A stretch of 64,000 nucleotides of DNA from an uncultured Verrucomicrobiota bacterium (GTDB taxonomy: Bacteria; Verrucomicrobiota; Verrucomicrobiia; Opitutales; Seribacteraceae), in contig CACMZN010000003.1 in the NCBI GenBank assembly GCA_902618175.1, positions 1 through 64,000 on the forward strand, read 5' to 3'. The notes under the pieces are model-generated. The model saw nothing but the letters and a program-made list of their open reading frames with translations, was not told where the DNA came from and ran no database searches. The stretch's first letter is position 1; every line of letters begins with the position of its first letter. The translations under genes and the position numbers were made by a program. Below, in pieces: positions 54,960 through 64,000 of the stretch.

Positions 54960-57900
54960 TCAGTCCTCGAGCAAGAGCAGGCATTCTCCTGGTCTCACAA
55001 GTTCTCCCTCTTGTTTGAGGATTGAATGTACTTTTCCAGGACCTGGTGATTCCAAAGCAATTTCCATTTTCATTGATTCAATAATTCCCAATCCCTGTCC
55101 ATGTTCAACACGGTCTCCTTCGGACACTTCCCATTTCCAAAGATTTCCCGCCACCATGCTTTCAACCGAAGTTGTTCCCTCAGGAGGAACATCGGAATTT
55201 TCCTGCTTCGAATCTTTCGGTTTTATGATAATCGACCTGTCTTCCGACTTCCAGCGTTCGCGCTCTTCGCGAAAAGCCTGTTTTTGTTTTTTTTGAAAAA
55301 TAGAAATTTCATTGGTATGATCGTCGAGAAATCGTTGGTACTTCTCAAGATCGAAGGTGGAATCCTCGGTTCTGAGTGAGAATCTGCCTAGCGGAAAATC
55401 CCTGCGGATTTCTTCCAGTTCGGAAGAAGAAACTTCGTAGAATCGAATTTGATCGAAGAATCGGAGCAGCCACGGCTGACCGTCGGAGAAGTCATCCGAA
55501 CCGCCATAAGTGTTCCACATTTGCAAAGTTCGGCCAAACAATTGATACCCCCCAGGTCCTTCCATTCCATAAATGCAGAGATAAGCCCCCCCGATTCCCA
55601 CTGCATTCTCAGGAGTCCAGGTTCTTGCCGGGTTGTACTTGGTGGTGACCAATCGATGTCGGGGATCCATTGGAGTTGCCACCGGAGCTCCTAAATAGAC
55701 ATCGCCTAATCCGAGTACGACGTAACGAGCCTCGAATATAATTTTTCGTACTTCTTCGATGCTGGATAATCCATTGATTCGGCGGATGAACTCGATGTTG
55801 TCCGGACACCAAGGGGCATCTGGGCGGACCGATTGCCTGTATTTTTCAGTAGCAAGGCGCGTTGTCGGGTCATCCCATGAAATGGGGAGTGATACGATCC
55901 GGGAAGCAACTGAGCGTTTACTCTCCAACTCCAGCCCTTCAATGGCTTCAGTGATCCAATCAAGCAATTGTTTTCGAGGAGCAACGAGCGGGTTAAAGTG
56001 AACTTGAAGGGATCTTATTCCCGGAGTCAAGTCGACCACTCCCGCAATCTTTTTTCGCTGGAGGACTTGATGAAGAAGGTGGATCTTAAAGCGAAGGCCC
56101 AAGTCAAGAATGGGTTCACCGAACTCCACAAGTAGATTGCTGTCGCCCGCTTGCCGAATCATCCATTTCTCAATCTTGTTTTTTCCAGTTGCAAGGATAC
56201 AAGATTGCTGGGTCGGATAAATCATTGGAAAGGACGCAGTGTTCATTCCAATTCTTTCAAATTCCTCAATCCTTTTTTCCTGTTCTTGCATCAACTGTGT
56301 GGATTGTTCATGTGAAATTAAGGAAAACTGTAACAGGTCCCCCGGTTTGAGCTGACCAATTTTCCATAGGTCTGCCGCTACAACGGTGACGGGACAGACG
56401 AAGCCCCCAAGGCTTGGTCCATCGGGTCCTAGGATTACAGGCATGTCACCGGTAAAATCCACCGCTCCCACCGAATAGGCATTGTCGTGAATATTTGACG
56501 GATGAAGACCGGCTTCGCCACCATCCTTTCGGGCCCATTCAGGTTTGGGACCCTCCAGGCGGACACCAGTTCGGTCGGAGTTGTAATGCACTTTCCACTT
56601 CGATTCAAAAAAGGCTTCAAGGTAGTGTTCGGTAAAATAGTCTGGGGCTCCATGCGGACCATACAATACCCGGATTGACCATTCCTTGTAAATTTTCGGT
56701 ATGATACCTGGATCGATCGAAGGATAGAGATCCGTGAAAGAATCGTCTCCAATCGGCAGGTGATCTCCAGTGACCAAAGCCCTTCCGCAATGTCCACCGA
56801 ACTTTCCCAGGGTAAAAGTTGAACCACTTCCCAAGTACTCCGGAATTTTCAATCCGCCTGAGATCAGCAGGTAACATCTCATTCCATACGGATTGATCCG
56901 TCCCACTTCGAGAAAATCACCGATTTTAACTTTAATCGCCTGCCAAAATTCTACAGGTTGCTCATTTAATCTAGCTTCTCCAGAAGCCCCGCAGAGTGCC
57001 ACGACGCATGCATGGTTGAATTTGATTTTTGGACCGTAGGCGGTGATTTCCAGTCCTTTGGCGTAGGGCTGGTTTCCTACGATTCGATTGCCCATACGGA
57101 AGGAAAGACTATCCATTGGGCCAGATGGGGGCACTCCAACATCCCAATATCCGAGCCTGCCGGGAAAATCCTGCACCGTGGTCTGAGTGCCTGAACGCAG
57201 AATTTCAAGAGTTCTTGAAGAAGTTGAAAATCCTTGCAGGCTCTTGGTGTGAAAAGGAGTTTTACCCGTCCATTCGTTCTCCACTACCTGCTCGAGGTAT
57301 TCCAAATTGGTCTGGATTCCATGGATTTCCGTCTCCGACAGTGCACGGGCAAGTGAACGAATGGTTTGTTCGCGGTTCTTCCCATAAACCATGATTTTTG
57401 CAAGCAGGGGGTCGTAATAGGGGCTTACTTCGGTTCCATTCTGAACCCAGGTGTCGCAGCGGATCTTTTCAGGAAAGGCAACTCGGGTAATTAATCCAGT
57501 GCTTGGTTCGAAATTTTTGGCTGGATTTTCAGCATAAATTCTCGCTTCTGCAGAATGGCCCCTCGGACGACAGGGAGGATGTTCAAACATGCTCGCATCC
57601 CCGTAAGCCAGGCGAATCATCCATTCGACCAAGTCAATCCCGTTGATCAATTCAGTGATTCCATGCTCCACCTGCAGGCGGGTATTAACTTCAAGAAAAT
57701 AGAACTTTTCCTGAATTTCGTCATAAATAAATTCAACCGTACCGGCGGAGCGGTAGCGAACACCTCTGGCGAGGGCAACCGCAGAGGCTTCCAGTTCTTC
57801 GAGAACATTTTTTTTAACACCCATAGGAGGAGTTTCCTCCAGCACTTTTTGGTTGCGCCGCTGGGCAGAGCAATCACGAACCCCCAAGGAAAATGCGCCC

Positions 57901-58559
57901 CCTTGACCATCTCCAAATATTTGCACTTCCAAGTGACGAGCTTCGATGAAGTACTTCTCCAGAAACAATCCGTCATTTCCAAAATTTGACTGTGCCATTC
58001 GCCTTACCTGTCGCATCGCACCTTTCAATTCGGATGAGGAGGAACATAGAGACATTCCAATTCCACCTCCACCCGCAGTGCTTTTCAACATCACTGGAAA
58101 TCCGATTTTCTCCGCCTCTCGAATCGCTTCCTCCCAACTCTTTACCAACCCGGATCCCGGGGGGAGCGGAACCCCGGACTTTTCGGCGAGAGTACGCGCC
58201 CGGTGTTTTAATCCAAACTTCCGAATCTGATCGGGCCGCGGGCCAATGAAGACGAGGTTCTTGGACTCACAGCTCTCCGCAAAATTCGCATCTTCACTCA
58301 ACAGTCCATATCCCGGATGAATGGCATCAACTCCGAGTCGTTGTGCGCAAGCAAGAATTTTCGGGCCTACCAAATAACTTTGGCCGACTGGGGAGTTACC
58401 GATACATTCGGAGAAGTCGGCCATTTCCACATGGAGAGCTCCCCGGTCGGCTTCAGAAAAAACCGCGACCGTTTCCAATCCCATTTTCTTTGCCGTTCGA
58501 ATGATTCGCACCGCGATTTCTCCGCGGTTTGCAACCAAGATGCGGGTGAAAGTCGCCAT
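54960..58559 (-). CDS. Biotin-dependent urea or guanidine carboxylase
   Basis: A 1,199-aa biotin enzyme. Residues 1-450 are biotin carboxylase (ILVANRGEIAVRIIRTAKKMG, KSTAGGGGIGMS, FLEVNTRLQVEHGITE). Next come the KipA-like half (LRSGTQTTVQDFPGRLGYW, about 465-770) and the KipI-like half (about 790-1030) of the carboxyltransferase. The last 75 residues are a biotinyl domain with Lys1164 in ESMKMEI. Carboxylases of this type were called urea carboxylases; those beside two DUF1989 proteins and an allophanate hydrolase have been shown to be guanidine carboxylases. The gene is 3 bp after a DUF1989 gene. Guanidine is favoured by context; urea cannot be excluded from sequence alone. Confidence 0.93.
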   Translation of the reverse strand: MATFTRILVANRGEIAVRIIRTAKKMGLETVAVFSEADRGALHVEMADFSECIGNSPVGQSYLVGPKILACAQRLGVDAIHPGYGLLSEDANFAESCESKNLVFIGPRPDQIRKFGLKHRARTLAEKSGVPLPPGSGLVKSWEEAIREAEKIGFPVMLKSTAGGGGIGMSLCSSSSELKGAMRQVRRMAQSNFGNDGLFLEKYFIEARHLEVQIFGDGQGGAFSLGVRDCSAQRRNQKVLEETPPMGVKKNVLEELEASAVALARGVRYRSAGTVEFIYDEIQEKFYFLEVNTRLQVEHGITELINGIDLVEWMIRLAYGDASMFEHPPCRPRGHSAEARIYAENPAKNFEPSTGLITRVAFPEKIRCDTWVQNGTEVSPYYDPLLAKIMVYGKNREQTIRSLARALSETEIHGIQTNLEYLEQVVENEWTGKTPFHTKSLQGFSTSSRTLEILRSGTQTTVQDFPGRLGYWDVGVPPSGPMDSLSFRMGNRIVGNQPYAKGLEITAYGPKIKFNHACVVALCGASGEARLNEQPVEFWQAIKVKIGDFLEVGRINPYGMRCYLLISGGLKIPEYLGSGSTFTLGKFGGHCGRALVTGDHLPIGDDSFTDLYPSIDPGIIPKIYKEWSIRVLYGPHGAPDYFTEHYLEAFFESKWKVHYNSDRTGVRLEGPKPEWARKDGGEAGLHPSNIHDNAYSVGAVDFTGDMPVILGPDGPSLGGFVCPVTVVAADLWKIGQLKPGDLLQFSLISHEQSTQLMQEQEKRIEEFERIGMNTASFPMIYPTQQSCILATGKNKIEKWMIRQAGDSNLLVEFGEPILDLGLRFKIHLLHQVLQRKKIAGVVDLTPGIRSLQVHFNPLVAPRKQLLDWITEAIEGLELESKRSVASRIVSLPISWDDPTTRLATEKYRQSVRPDAPWCPDNIEFIRRINGLSSIEEVRKIIFEARYVVLGLGDVYLGAPVATPMDPRHRLVTTKYNPARTWTPENAVGIGGAYLCIYGMEGPGGYQLFGRTLQMWNTYGGSDDFSDGQPWLLRFFDQIRFYEVSSSELEEIRRDFPLGRFSLRTEDSTFDLEKYQRFLDDHTNEISIFQKKQKQAFREERERWKSEDRSIIIKPKDSKQENSDVPPEGTTSVESMVAGNLWKWEVSEGDRVEHGQGLGIIESMKMEIALESPGPGKVHSILKQEGELVRPGECLLLLED

Positions 58560-58562
58560 TGG

Positions 58563-59198
58563 TTACCAAATGAAAACCTGAACTGGAGTGGGGTTGTAGG
58601 CGTTGCAGGGGTTGTTGATTTGAGGACAATTTGAAATCAGGCAGAGCACATCCACTTCGGCCCGCATCTCAACATAACGACCGGGAGCGGAAATTCCATC
58701 CTCGAAAGTAAGTTTTCCCCCGGGTGTGACCGGTACGTTCATGAAGAAGTTGATGTTGCAGGGAAGGTCGCGTTTTCCCAAATTCGGACTCCAATCCTGC
58801 AAGCCCCTGAGAAAACTGTCCCGGCAGGCATGGAAATGTTCCTTGTCGAATGAATAGCGCATCGTGTTACTCTCTCGGGAGCAAGCTCCTCCCAGCGTAT
58901 CATGGCGCCCGCAGGTATCTGCAGTGAGAGTGAGTAAGTGAGTTTTCCGATTCGAGAGCAACCGAGAACCTGTTGTGAGATAAAGGTTTTGCTGACTTTG
59001 AATGGTGTCACTTGCGCTGTAGCGGTCGGCCGGATCATTGCCATGATAGAACAAAGTATCCACCGCCTGGTTTCCCTCCAGGTCGAGAATTCGAAAAATC
59101 TGCCCTGCTTTCAATCTTCGCATCCAATGGTCCCCTGCAGCAATTACCTTCGTATACTCAGCTGCTTGGGGGTCTTGATTGCTTTCGGTAATTTTCAT
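58563..59198 (-). CDS. DUF1989 protein, probable carboxyguanidine deiminase subunit
   Basis: A 211-aa DUF1989 protein (urea-carboxylase-associated family). Key segments are the metal-type motif [36 protein letters not shown] and the C-terminal [20 protein letters not shown]. It is one of two unequal paralogues in this operon. In guanidine-degrading bacteria such pairs (CgdA/CgdB) remove ammonia from carboxyguanidine to give allophanate. It sits 8 bp after the other paralogue and 3 bp before the carboxylase. Confidence 0.9.
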   Translation of the reverse strand: MKITESNQDPQAAEYTKVIAAGDHWMRRLKAGQIFRILDLEGNQAVDTLFYHGNDPADRYSASDTIQSQQNLYLTTGSRLLSNRKTHLLTLTADTCGRHDTLGGACSRESNTMRYSFDKEHFHACRDSFLRGLQDWSPNLGKRDLPCNINFFMNVPVTPGGKLTFEDGISAPGRYVEMRAEVDVLCLISNCPQINNPCNAYNPTPVQVFIW

Positions 59199-59206
59199 GA
59201 GTCAAT

Positions 59207-59941
59207 TTAGAATCTTAGGTTGTTGTAATCCACAGTGTTTTGATAAGCCCGCTGGTTTTCCGGGCAACAAAGCAGGCACGGATCTTTGGAAGTGGGAACG
59301 GGTGTGTTCCGTACGCTTAGTTTTACCGGATGATTTTCATAATCAACCGAAGGATCCATAGGGTGACTGCAGGTATTTAGCACTACCAAAGTATCCATTT
59401 CCATCCTTAATTCAAGAGAGTCTCCAGGCTTGCTGTTTTCGGGAACAAACTTCAAATTTCCTTTGTTGTCAGCGGTTACTTTGCTGAACCAGTTCAAATT
59501 CGGAACGAGGTCGCGCTCTCCCAAATCCCACTTTCCCAGTTCAGTGAGGAAACAATCTCTTCCATTTCGATGCCAGTGGTTGCCAGCTTCCTGATAGTTC
59601 TTGGATCCGAATTTTTTCTCTACCCCTGATGCATCGGAAAATCCACATACTGTGTCGTGCCATCCGCAAGTGTCCATGGTAATCGAAGAAAATAACCGGC
59701 CCATGTCCGAATGAAGGCAGTAAGGAGATCGGAGAAAGAAAATTTGCTGTCCCTTTAAGGTATCAGGCATGTTGTAACGCTCCTGTTTTTCATAGGCGTT
59801 ATAAAGCAACATCCCAACATTGGCGCCTCCCTCGAGGTCTTCAATCCGCAGAGTCTTTCCACGCCCGATCACTTTTGACCACATGCCTGCACCGGTCAAT
59901 TGCACCGAATAAAATGCTTCATTTGAACTACCGGCGCTCAT
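59207..59941 (-). CDS. DUF1989 protein, second probable carboxyguanidine deiminase subunit
   Basis: A 244-aa paralogue of the preceding protein. It carries [19 protein letters not shown] in place of [20 protein letters not shown], plus [20 protein letters not shown] and [17 protein letters not shown]. The paired arrangement, with a longer and a shorter DUF1989 protein, matches the two-subunit deiminase known from guanidine pathways. It follows the ABC ATPase gene by 28 bp. Confidence 0.9.
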   Translation of the reverse strand: MSAGSSNEAFYSVQLTGAGMWSKVIGRGKTLRIEDLEGGANVGMLLYNAYEKQERYNMPDTLKGQQIFFLRSPYCLHSDMGRLFSSITMDTCGWHDTVCGFSDASGVEKKFGSKNYQEAGNHWHRNGRDCFLTELGKWDLGERDLVPNLNWFSKVTADNKGNLKFVPENSKPGDSLELRMEMDTLVVLNTCSHPMDPSVDYENHPVKLSVRNTPVPTSKDPCLLCCPENQRAYQNTVDYNNLRF

Positions 59942-59969
59942 GATGTGAAAATTTCATCTATCACTATTC

Positions 59970-60869
59970 TCATTCCACCTCATCCCCGATTTCAGTCAAG
60001 CGAATCATCGGGACCGTTTCATTGGAGTTCGAGTCCGCCGGACGGATTAAATCTTCCAGTCTTTTTTTGGTGGCAAGAAATTCTGGTGATAAAAATTGCT
60101 CGGGACTTCTAGGTCGTGGAACTGGCACTTCGATCAATTCGTCGATCTCTCCAGGATTCGCTTTAAGAACAATGATTCGATCGGATAGGTAAACCGCTTC
60201 ATCAAGGTCATGAGTGACAAAAAAAATGGTAACGTCTACGTTACGCCAGATTTTCAAAAGGTAGTCTTGCATTGATGCACGGGTTTGCGCGTCCAGAGCG
60301 CCGAATGGCTCATCAAGAAACAGGATTTCAGGACGGTTGGCGAGGGAACGTGCAATTGCTACCCTTTGTTTCATTCCTCCCGAGAGCTGGCTCGGATAGA
60401 CCTCTGCGAACTTGGAAAGCCCAACGATCTCCAACCACTCCATCGCTTCCGATTCCGCTTTCATTTTACCCATGCCTTTCACCTCGAGTCCGAACATGAC
60501 GTTTTTCTTTACCGACAACCAGGGAAACAGAGTGTAGTCTTGGAAGACCATGCCCCTTTCCGCGCTGGGTCCTTTCATGCTTTTTCCATCTAGCATGACT
60601 TGTCCTGAAGATGGAAAGTCCAAGCCGGCAAGAATTCGAATCAAAGTGGTTTTCCCACATCCTGATGGTCCGATCACAGTTATGAACTCACGCCGGTGAA
60701 TTTGAAAATTCAATTCACGCAGTGCATTAACTTTTCCTTTGGGTGAATGGAATTCTTTACTCAATTGATGGACCTGCAGTTTGATCGGTCGGTTATGCAA
60801 TTTTCGAAAACGGTCTGCAACGGCCGTCGATTGCTCGAGATAGGATGGAAGTTCAAAGGGAGAGCTCAT
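59970..60869 (-). CDS. ABC transporter ATP-binding protein (NitT/TauT family)
   Basis: A 299-aa importer ATPase. Walker A is [12 protein letters not shown], the signature [15 protein letters not shown], Walker [13 protein letters not shown], and the H-loop [17 protein letters not shown] long C-terminal extension (about 35 residues) follows the core domain. It overlaps the permease stop by 4 bp (ATGA). With the permease and binding protein it forms a nitrate/taurine-type importer, of the sort often found beside urea carboxylase genes. The cargo is likely guanidine, urea or a related nitrogen compound. Confidence 0.93.
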   Translation of the reverse strand: MSSPFELPSYLEQSTAVADRFRKLHNRPIKLQVHQLSKEFHSPKGKVNALRELNFQIHRREFITVIGPSGCGKTTLIRILAGLDFPSSGQVMLDGKSMKGPSAERGMVFQDYTLFPWLSVKKNVMFGLEVKGMGKMKAESEAMEWLEIVGLSKFAEVYPSQLSGGMKQRVAIARSLANRPEILFLDEPFGALDAQTRASMQDYLLKIWRNVDVTIFFVTHDLDEAVYLSDRIIVLKANPGEIDELIEVPVPRPRSPEQFLSPEFLATKKRLEDLIRPADSNSNETVPMIRLTEIGDEVE

Positions 60870-62230
60870 GCCTTGGTTCGGTCTGCGTAAGAGCTGTGAT
60901 TACTCATCCGTAGAATAAAACGGGTTATGGGACCCTTGGCTCCGGTTTGCGCCTCCTCAGTCCATGGAAAAAGTAGGTCTCTTAATCCATGAAAAAAACG
61001 ATCTGTGAAGAATCCGGTAAATCCTATCAATATGATAACTGGAAAAACCCGATCGAAATTATAGCGAGTTCCTTGGGTATCGATGAATCCGGTAAGTCCG
61101 GTTTTTTCACCGATCAACTCTGCGATTACCAGCCATGTCCACGACCACCCCAGAAGAATGCGCAGGTCGTTGTAGAGATTGGGGAGAATGCCAGGAACAA
61201 TTACACGCTTGAGGAGCTGTCTGCGATTCGCACCTAAGGTCTGTGCTGCCTCCAGCAAGGATTTTTCCAACAATCGGGTGGTGTTGGCAATTACTAGAAC
61301 CAATTGGAAAAAAGTGCCAACGAATACCAACATGATCTTGGGAGCATCGGAAGTTCCCAAGAAAGCGACGAATAGAACACTGAAGGTAGGGGCGGGCATG
61401 TATCGGAAAAAATCAATGAATGGCTCATGAAGTTTCGAGAAAAAATCCAGCGAACCACAAAGAATGGCAAGCGGGATCCCAAGCAAGCAGGAATAGGTGA
61501 ATCCCCAGAAGATGATTGTCAGGGAATGACGGTATCTTTCCCACATAGTGGGCATGTCGTTGTCCGGTTTGGTGGTAAAGTCACGCCAGCCTGCTTGAAT
61601 AACTTCATGAGGTGCAGGTAAATAGACCGGGTTTGAAGAAACCCCCTGTGGAATTAACTTGAGCATGGCTTCCGTTGGGTATCGCTTGGAATCATAAGTG
61701 GGAGCGTAGGCGGACAATAATCTCCAATTACTGCGGATAACCTCAATATTTTCCTCGGTCAATTCCACCTCGGTTGACTTTAGGCTACCTTCAGCCAGCC
61801 CTTTCCAGACTCCATACAACTTTTCGTCATTTTGCTGTTCTTTGACTTCCAACCATCCGTTCGCCACAGCCAAAGGTGCAAGGTGTCTTAGTTTCTTAAG
61901 GTTGTCCCTCCTTGAACCTATAATTGGTTTGTTTTGCTCACGGGCTTCCATGATGGCTTGGTTTTCGACTCGGATCGCTTCAGAGAAAGTGGGAAAAAAT
62001 TCCTTGCTTACACGATCACCTGCGGTGAATACGGTAGTAACTCCAGACCGGTCGGCCGAGACTTGAAGTTTGATGTCGGGATGCCAGATGAAGGGAGCGT
62101 AGCTAACAATCGTCCACAAGAACAAAGGTATAAGAAAAGACCCTGTAGTGAGGAGAGATTGCTTCCCGGGACTTAAATCCTTTCGAATGTGCAACCATCG
62201 ATTTAATTTTTTTGGTTCCAATGAAGACAT
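60866..62230 (-). CDS. ABC transporter permease (NitT/TauT family) with large periplasmic region
   Basis: A permease of about 454 aa, longer than the usual 250-300. One helix ([16 protein letters not shown]) is followed by about 170 residues of periplasmic sequence ([20 protein letters not shown]...), then the normal importer core with EAA loop [26 protein letters not shown] and five or six helices. The Met at 62230 ([12 protein letters not shown]) is preferred to the track start at TTG 62257. It overlaps the ATPase gene by ATGA. Confidence 0.9.
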   Translation of the reverse strand: MSSLEPKKLNRWLHIRKDLSPGKQSLLTTGSFLIPLFLWTIVSYAPFIWHPDIKLQVSADRSGVTTVFTAGDRVSKEFFPTFSEAIRVENQAIMEAREQNKPIIGSRRDNLKKLRHLAPLAVANGWLEVKEQQNDEKLYGVWKGLAEGSLKSTEVELTEENIEVIRSNWRLLSAYAPTYDSKRYPTEAMLKLIPQGVSSNPVYLPAPHEVIQAGWRDFTTKPDNDMPTMWERYRHSLTIIFWGFTYSCLLGIPLAILCGSLDFFSKLHEPFIDFFRYMPAPTFSVLFVAFLGTSDAPKIMLVFVGTFFQLVLVIANTTRLLEKSLLEAAQTLGANRRQLLKRVIVPGILPNLYNDLRILLGWSWTWLVIAELIGEKTGLTGFIDTQGTRYNFDRVFPVIILIGFTGFFTDRFFHGLRDLLFPWTEEAQTGAKGPITRFILRMSNHSSYADRTKA

Positions 62231-62309
62231 CAACTTGGAGTAGCGAAAACCAAGCAAGCCGGGCGATCAAGCCCCATCTGTAAATTTGCAGAGGCTGGTT
62301 CGAAATGAA

Positions 62310-63305
62310 CTATTCCAACGACTCGGCGTAATTCAAGGTGAACGAAGGATCGAGATATTTGTCCGTGTCCAGAGGTTCTCCGTAAACTTCAAATTTGACG
62401 TTAAACTCATCCACGATCTCGGTGGATCCATATACCGAGTCAAGACCTTTACCTTCCTCCCAAAATCCCAAAGCTTCTTCGAGAGTTAGAATCTTTGTAC
62501 CCTTGAAAAAAGGTTCGTATTCAGCTGGCTCTAGGGAGACACGAGCGGAAAGAATTTTTAAAGCGTCGTCTATATTGTTCTCGTCCATCAGATAATCCAC
62601 GATCCGATACCACACCTTGACTACTTTTTCCCAGTCTTCTTTGTTTGCTTCCAAACTTTCTGAGGATACACAAAGCAAATCGTATATGATGCCAGGTGCA
62701 TCAGCTGAAGTAAAGATTGGTTTGGAGCCTTCGACTGTCTTGAGTGCCTGACCGGAATTCGGCTGCCATGCAGCGATTGCGTCAACGTCACCCGATGCTA
62801 GGACTTGGGCTGTTTCATCCGTCGGAGTATTAACTATCGTGACGTCCTCCGCAGACATCCCGTTTTCTTCCAAAGCTTTAAGAAGAAGCAGATGGCACAC
62901 GAATCCTTCTTCGACTCCTACCTTCATGCCTTCCAAACCCTTAACAGTATCAATTCCCGGCTTGGCAACCACCATATCATTGCCATTGGAATAATCATTT
63001 ACAATTATTCCCACCGAGGGCTTGCCGGTCGCTCCTGTTACCAAAGCGTCTCCATTGGTCATACAAACTGCATCCACTTGTCCGGCGACATAAGCATCCA
63101 TCGAGGCCACGTAGTCAAACCAAAGAAATTCCACATCCACGCCTTCTTCATCGAACCAATCTTTTTGAATGCCAATTTCCCATGCAACCCATCCTGGCCA
63201 GTCACTGTAGCCGATCTTCAAGGTTTTGGAGAAAAGTGAGGATGATCCAAGACAGAAGAAAAATATTAATGCGAAAAAAACAGGTGTTTTTGTTGTTGAA
63301 GACAT
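62310..63305 (-). CDS. ABC transporter substrate-binding protein (NMT1/TauA type)
   Basis: A 331-aa periplasmic binding protein. The start at 63305 gives a clean signal ([20 protein letters not shown]); the mature part starts [19 protein letters not shown] and continues with [21 protein letters not shown] and [21 protein letters not shown], as in the nitrate/taurine/aliphatic-sulfonate group. The track start at 63422 would lie upstream of the -24/-12 promoter, which argues for the internal start. It is the first gene of the nitrogen operon, 79 bp before the permease. Confidence 0.92.
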   Translation of the reverse strand: MSSTTKTPVFFALIFFFCLGSSSLFSKTLKIGYSDWPGWVAWEIGIQKDWFDEEGVDVEFLWFDYVASMDAYVAGQVDAVCMTNGDALVTGATGKPSVGIIVNDYSNGNDMVVAKPGIDTVKGLEGMKVGVEEGFVCHLLLLKALEENGMSAEDVTIVNTPTDETAQVLASGDVDAIAAWQPNSGQALKTVEGSKPIFTSADAPGIIYDLLCVSSESLEANKEDWEKVVKVWYRIVDYLMDENNIDDALKILSARVSLEPAEYEPFFKGTKILTLEEALGFWEEGKGLDSVYGSTEIVDEFNVKFEVYGEPLDTDKYLDPSFTLNYAESLE

Positions 63306-63375
63306 GATGATGAACCTTAAGGGGTGAAGATTGGATTGATCTGAAGATCGTGGTTGTAGCCAAGAGGTCAAAAAG

Positions 63376-63394
63376 TTTGCATATCTCGTGCCAA
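63376..63394 (-). promoter_or_regulatory. Sigma54 -24/-12 promoter of the guanidine/urea operon
   Basis: On the minus strand TTGGCACGAGATATGCAAA fits the consensus TGGCACG-N4-TTGCA with one difference (A for the first T of TTGC) and keeps the exact GG-N10-GC spacing. A start site about 12 bp later would leave a leader of about 60 nt before the ATG at 63305. Sigma54 control fits a nitrogen-source operon. Confidence 0.75.
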
Positions 63395-63609
63395 GGAAAC
63401 CCTTTTGGGAAAAAACGTTCAATTGTCGCCCTCACCAACCCATGATATCTCACCTAATATTATTTACTGATTAGCTTCTTGTATCTTGAAGAGTAGGCCG
63501 ACAGAGAAATTATGATGTTCTGAATTCGATGACCAATTCTTGAGATTTCTGAATGCTTTCCGAAGGATGCATTTGCAAGTAGGCACAGTCTCCATTAACC
63601 TATGACATT

Positions 63610-63870
63610 ATGTATCATCCTGGAGGATTTGGAGGTGGAAATGATGACCCCCCGTTACGCTCTCCCAAGCGCAGGGACCCTTCCGTTTGGAAACCCATAT
63701 TTTTCATGGTTTCTTTTTTGTTTGGTTGGGTGTTTTGTTTTCTTGTAGGCATAAATCTTGGACTTGGTTGGTATGCATGGCCATTCGGATCCTTGATGCT
63801 TGCATCTGGGTTTATCGTCTATGTCTTTTTTCTTTACCGAGATCGAAAAATTTCCGGAAGAGAGAATTAA
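63610..63870 (+). CDS. Small membrane protein of unknown function (86 aa)
   Basis: An 86-aa protein with a Gly/Pro-rich, polar start (MYHPGGFGGGNDDPP), two hydrophobic helices (FFMVSFLFGWVFCFLVGI and PFGSLMLASGFIVYVFFLY) and a basic end (RDRKISGREN). The charge pattern suggests both ends lie in the cytoplasm. It begins at ATG 63610, divergent from the nitrogen operon. No family is recognised. Confidence 0.6.
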   Translation: MYHPGGFGGGNDDPPLRSPKRRDPSVWKPIFFMVSFLFGWVFCFLVGINLGLGWYAWPFGSLMLASGFIVYVFFLYRDRKISGREN

Positions 63871-63910
63871 ATCTGAAATCATTTCAATTTCCCAAATTCC
63901 TGAAAGTCGG

Positions 63911-64000
63911 ATGCGAGTGAACCTTTCTTTTTTCAATCCAATTTTCTTTAAGTTAATTTTACTGCTTATTCTTTCGAATATATTGTTTTCTTCAGCTGAT
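63911..64000 (+). CDS. Start of a secreted protein (runs off the right edge)
   Basis: From ATG 63911 a frame stays open to the window edge and encodes a typical signal peptide (FFKLILLLILSNILFSSAD). Only 30 codons are visible, so nothing can be said of the mature protein. It follows the 86-aa membrane protein gene by 40 bp. Confidence 0.5.
   Translation, partial: MRVNLSFFNPIFFKLILLLILSNILFSSAD

Noticed and set aside
63306-63480. Guanidine-I (ykkC) riboswitch before the nitrogen operon
   Set aside because: The conserved ykkC blocks are not visible in the leader; a sigma54 element occupies the region. A covariance search would settle it.
1-64000. CRISPR array, prophage, integrase, transposase or plasmid genes
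   Set aside because: No spaced short repeats, and no frame with motifs of these proteins, were found anywhere in the window.

Overview
The window reads like the chromosome of a Gram-negative marine or aquatic member of the PVC group, most likely Verrucomicrobiota (perhaps Opitutae/Puniceicoccales). This is inferred from gene content and protein style: large secreted sulfatases, InlB-like repeats, an InlB/PQQ mosaic protein, a PPi-type phosphofructokinase, FolE2, an NtrC-type regulator and several FtsX/AttH-type envelope genes. No rRNA or marker-gene comparison is possible here. By eye GC is about 40-50%, with a richer block at about 34-41.9 kb.

Layout. (1) 1-5.7 kb, minus: the 5' part of a giant secreted mosaic protein (esterase + FN3 + sulfatase + InlB-like repeats + PQQ-like propeller + near-identical 71-aa repeats) that runs off the left edge. 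(2) 5.9-12.2 kb, minus: a two-component island with a sensor kinase, a beta-barrel candidate, two paralogous secreted coiled-coil proteins and a sigma54-type response regulator. (3) 12.3-34.9 kb: mostly housekeeping genes (amidase, ispH-purB, pfp, folA-lysA, a helicase, valS, rhomboid, fxsA, a subtilase, and gpmA-folE2-acetyltransferase-pdxH-orf67-menB). (4) 35-41.8 kb, minus: proA-pyrC, an EF-hand protein, and a sulfatase-uxaC pair that suggests use of sulfated uronic-acid polysaccharides. (5) 41.9-46.8 kb: tRNA-Cys(GCA), then a LolD/FtsX/AttH three-gene cassette bracketed by an imperfect 20-bp inverted repeat. (6) 47.2-53.1 kb, plus: a complete retinal phototrophy operon, with a blue-type proteorhodopsin, GGPP synthase, a CrtI-CrtB fusion, a CrtYcd-type lycopene cyclase and a Blh beta-carotene dioxygenase. 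(7) 53.1-63.4 kb, minus: an ABC transporter, two DUF1989 proteins, a urea/guanidine carboxylase and an allophanate hydrolase, behind a good sigma54 -24/-12 promoter. (8) The right edge holds a small membrane protein and the start of a secreted protein.

How the parts work together. The phototrophy operon covers every dedicated step from FPP/IPP to retinal and ends with the light-driven proton pump; ispH, elsewhere in the window, feeds the same isoprenoid precursors. The convergent nitrogen operon would import and break down guanidine or urea to ammonia and CO2. The two sulfatases, the esterase module, the hexuronate isomerase and the two-component surface system point to polysaccharide use on particles or algae. 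The strongest leads are the phototrophy operon with its CrtI-CrtB fusion, the sigma54-controlled guanidine/urea operon, the esterase-sulfatase-propeller mosaic protein, two secreted proteins that lack a canonical start codon, and the inverted-repeat cassette beside tRNA-Cys.
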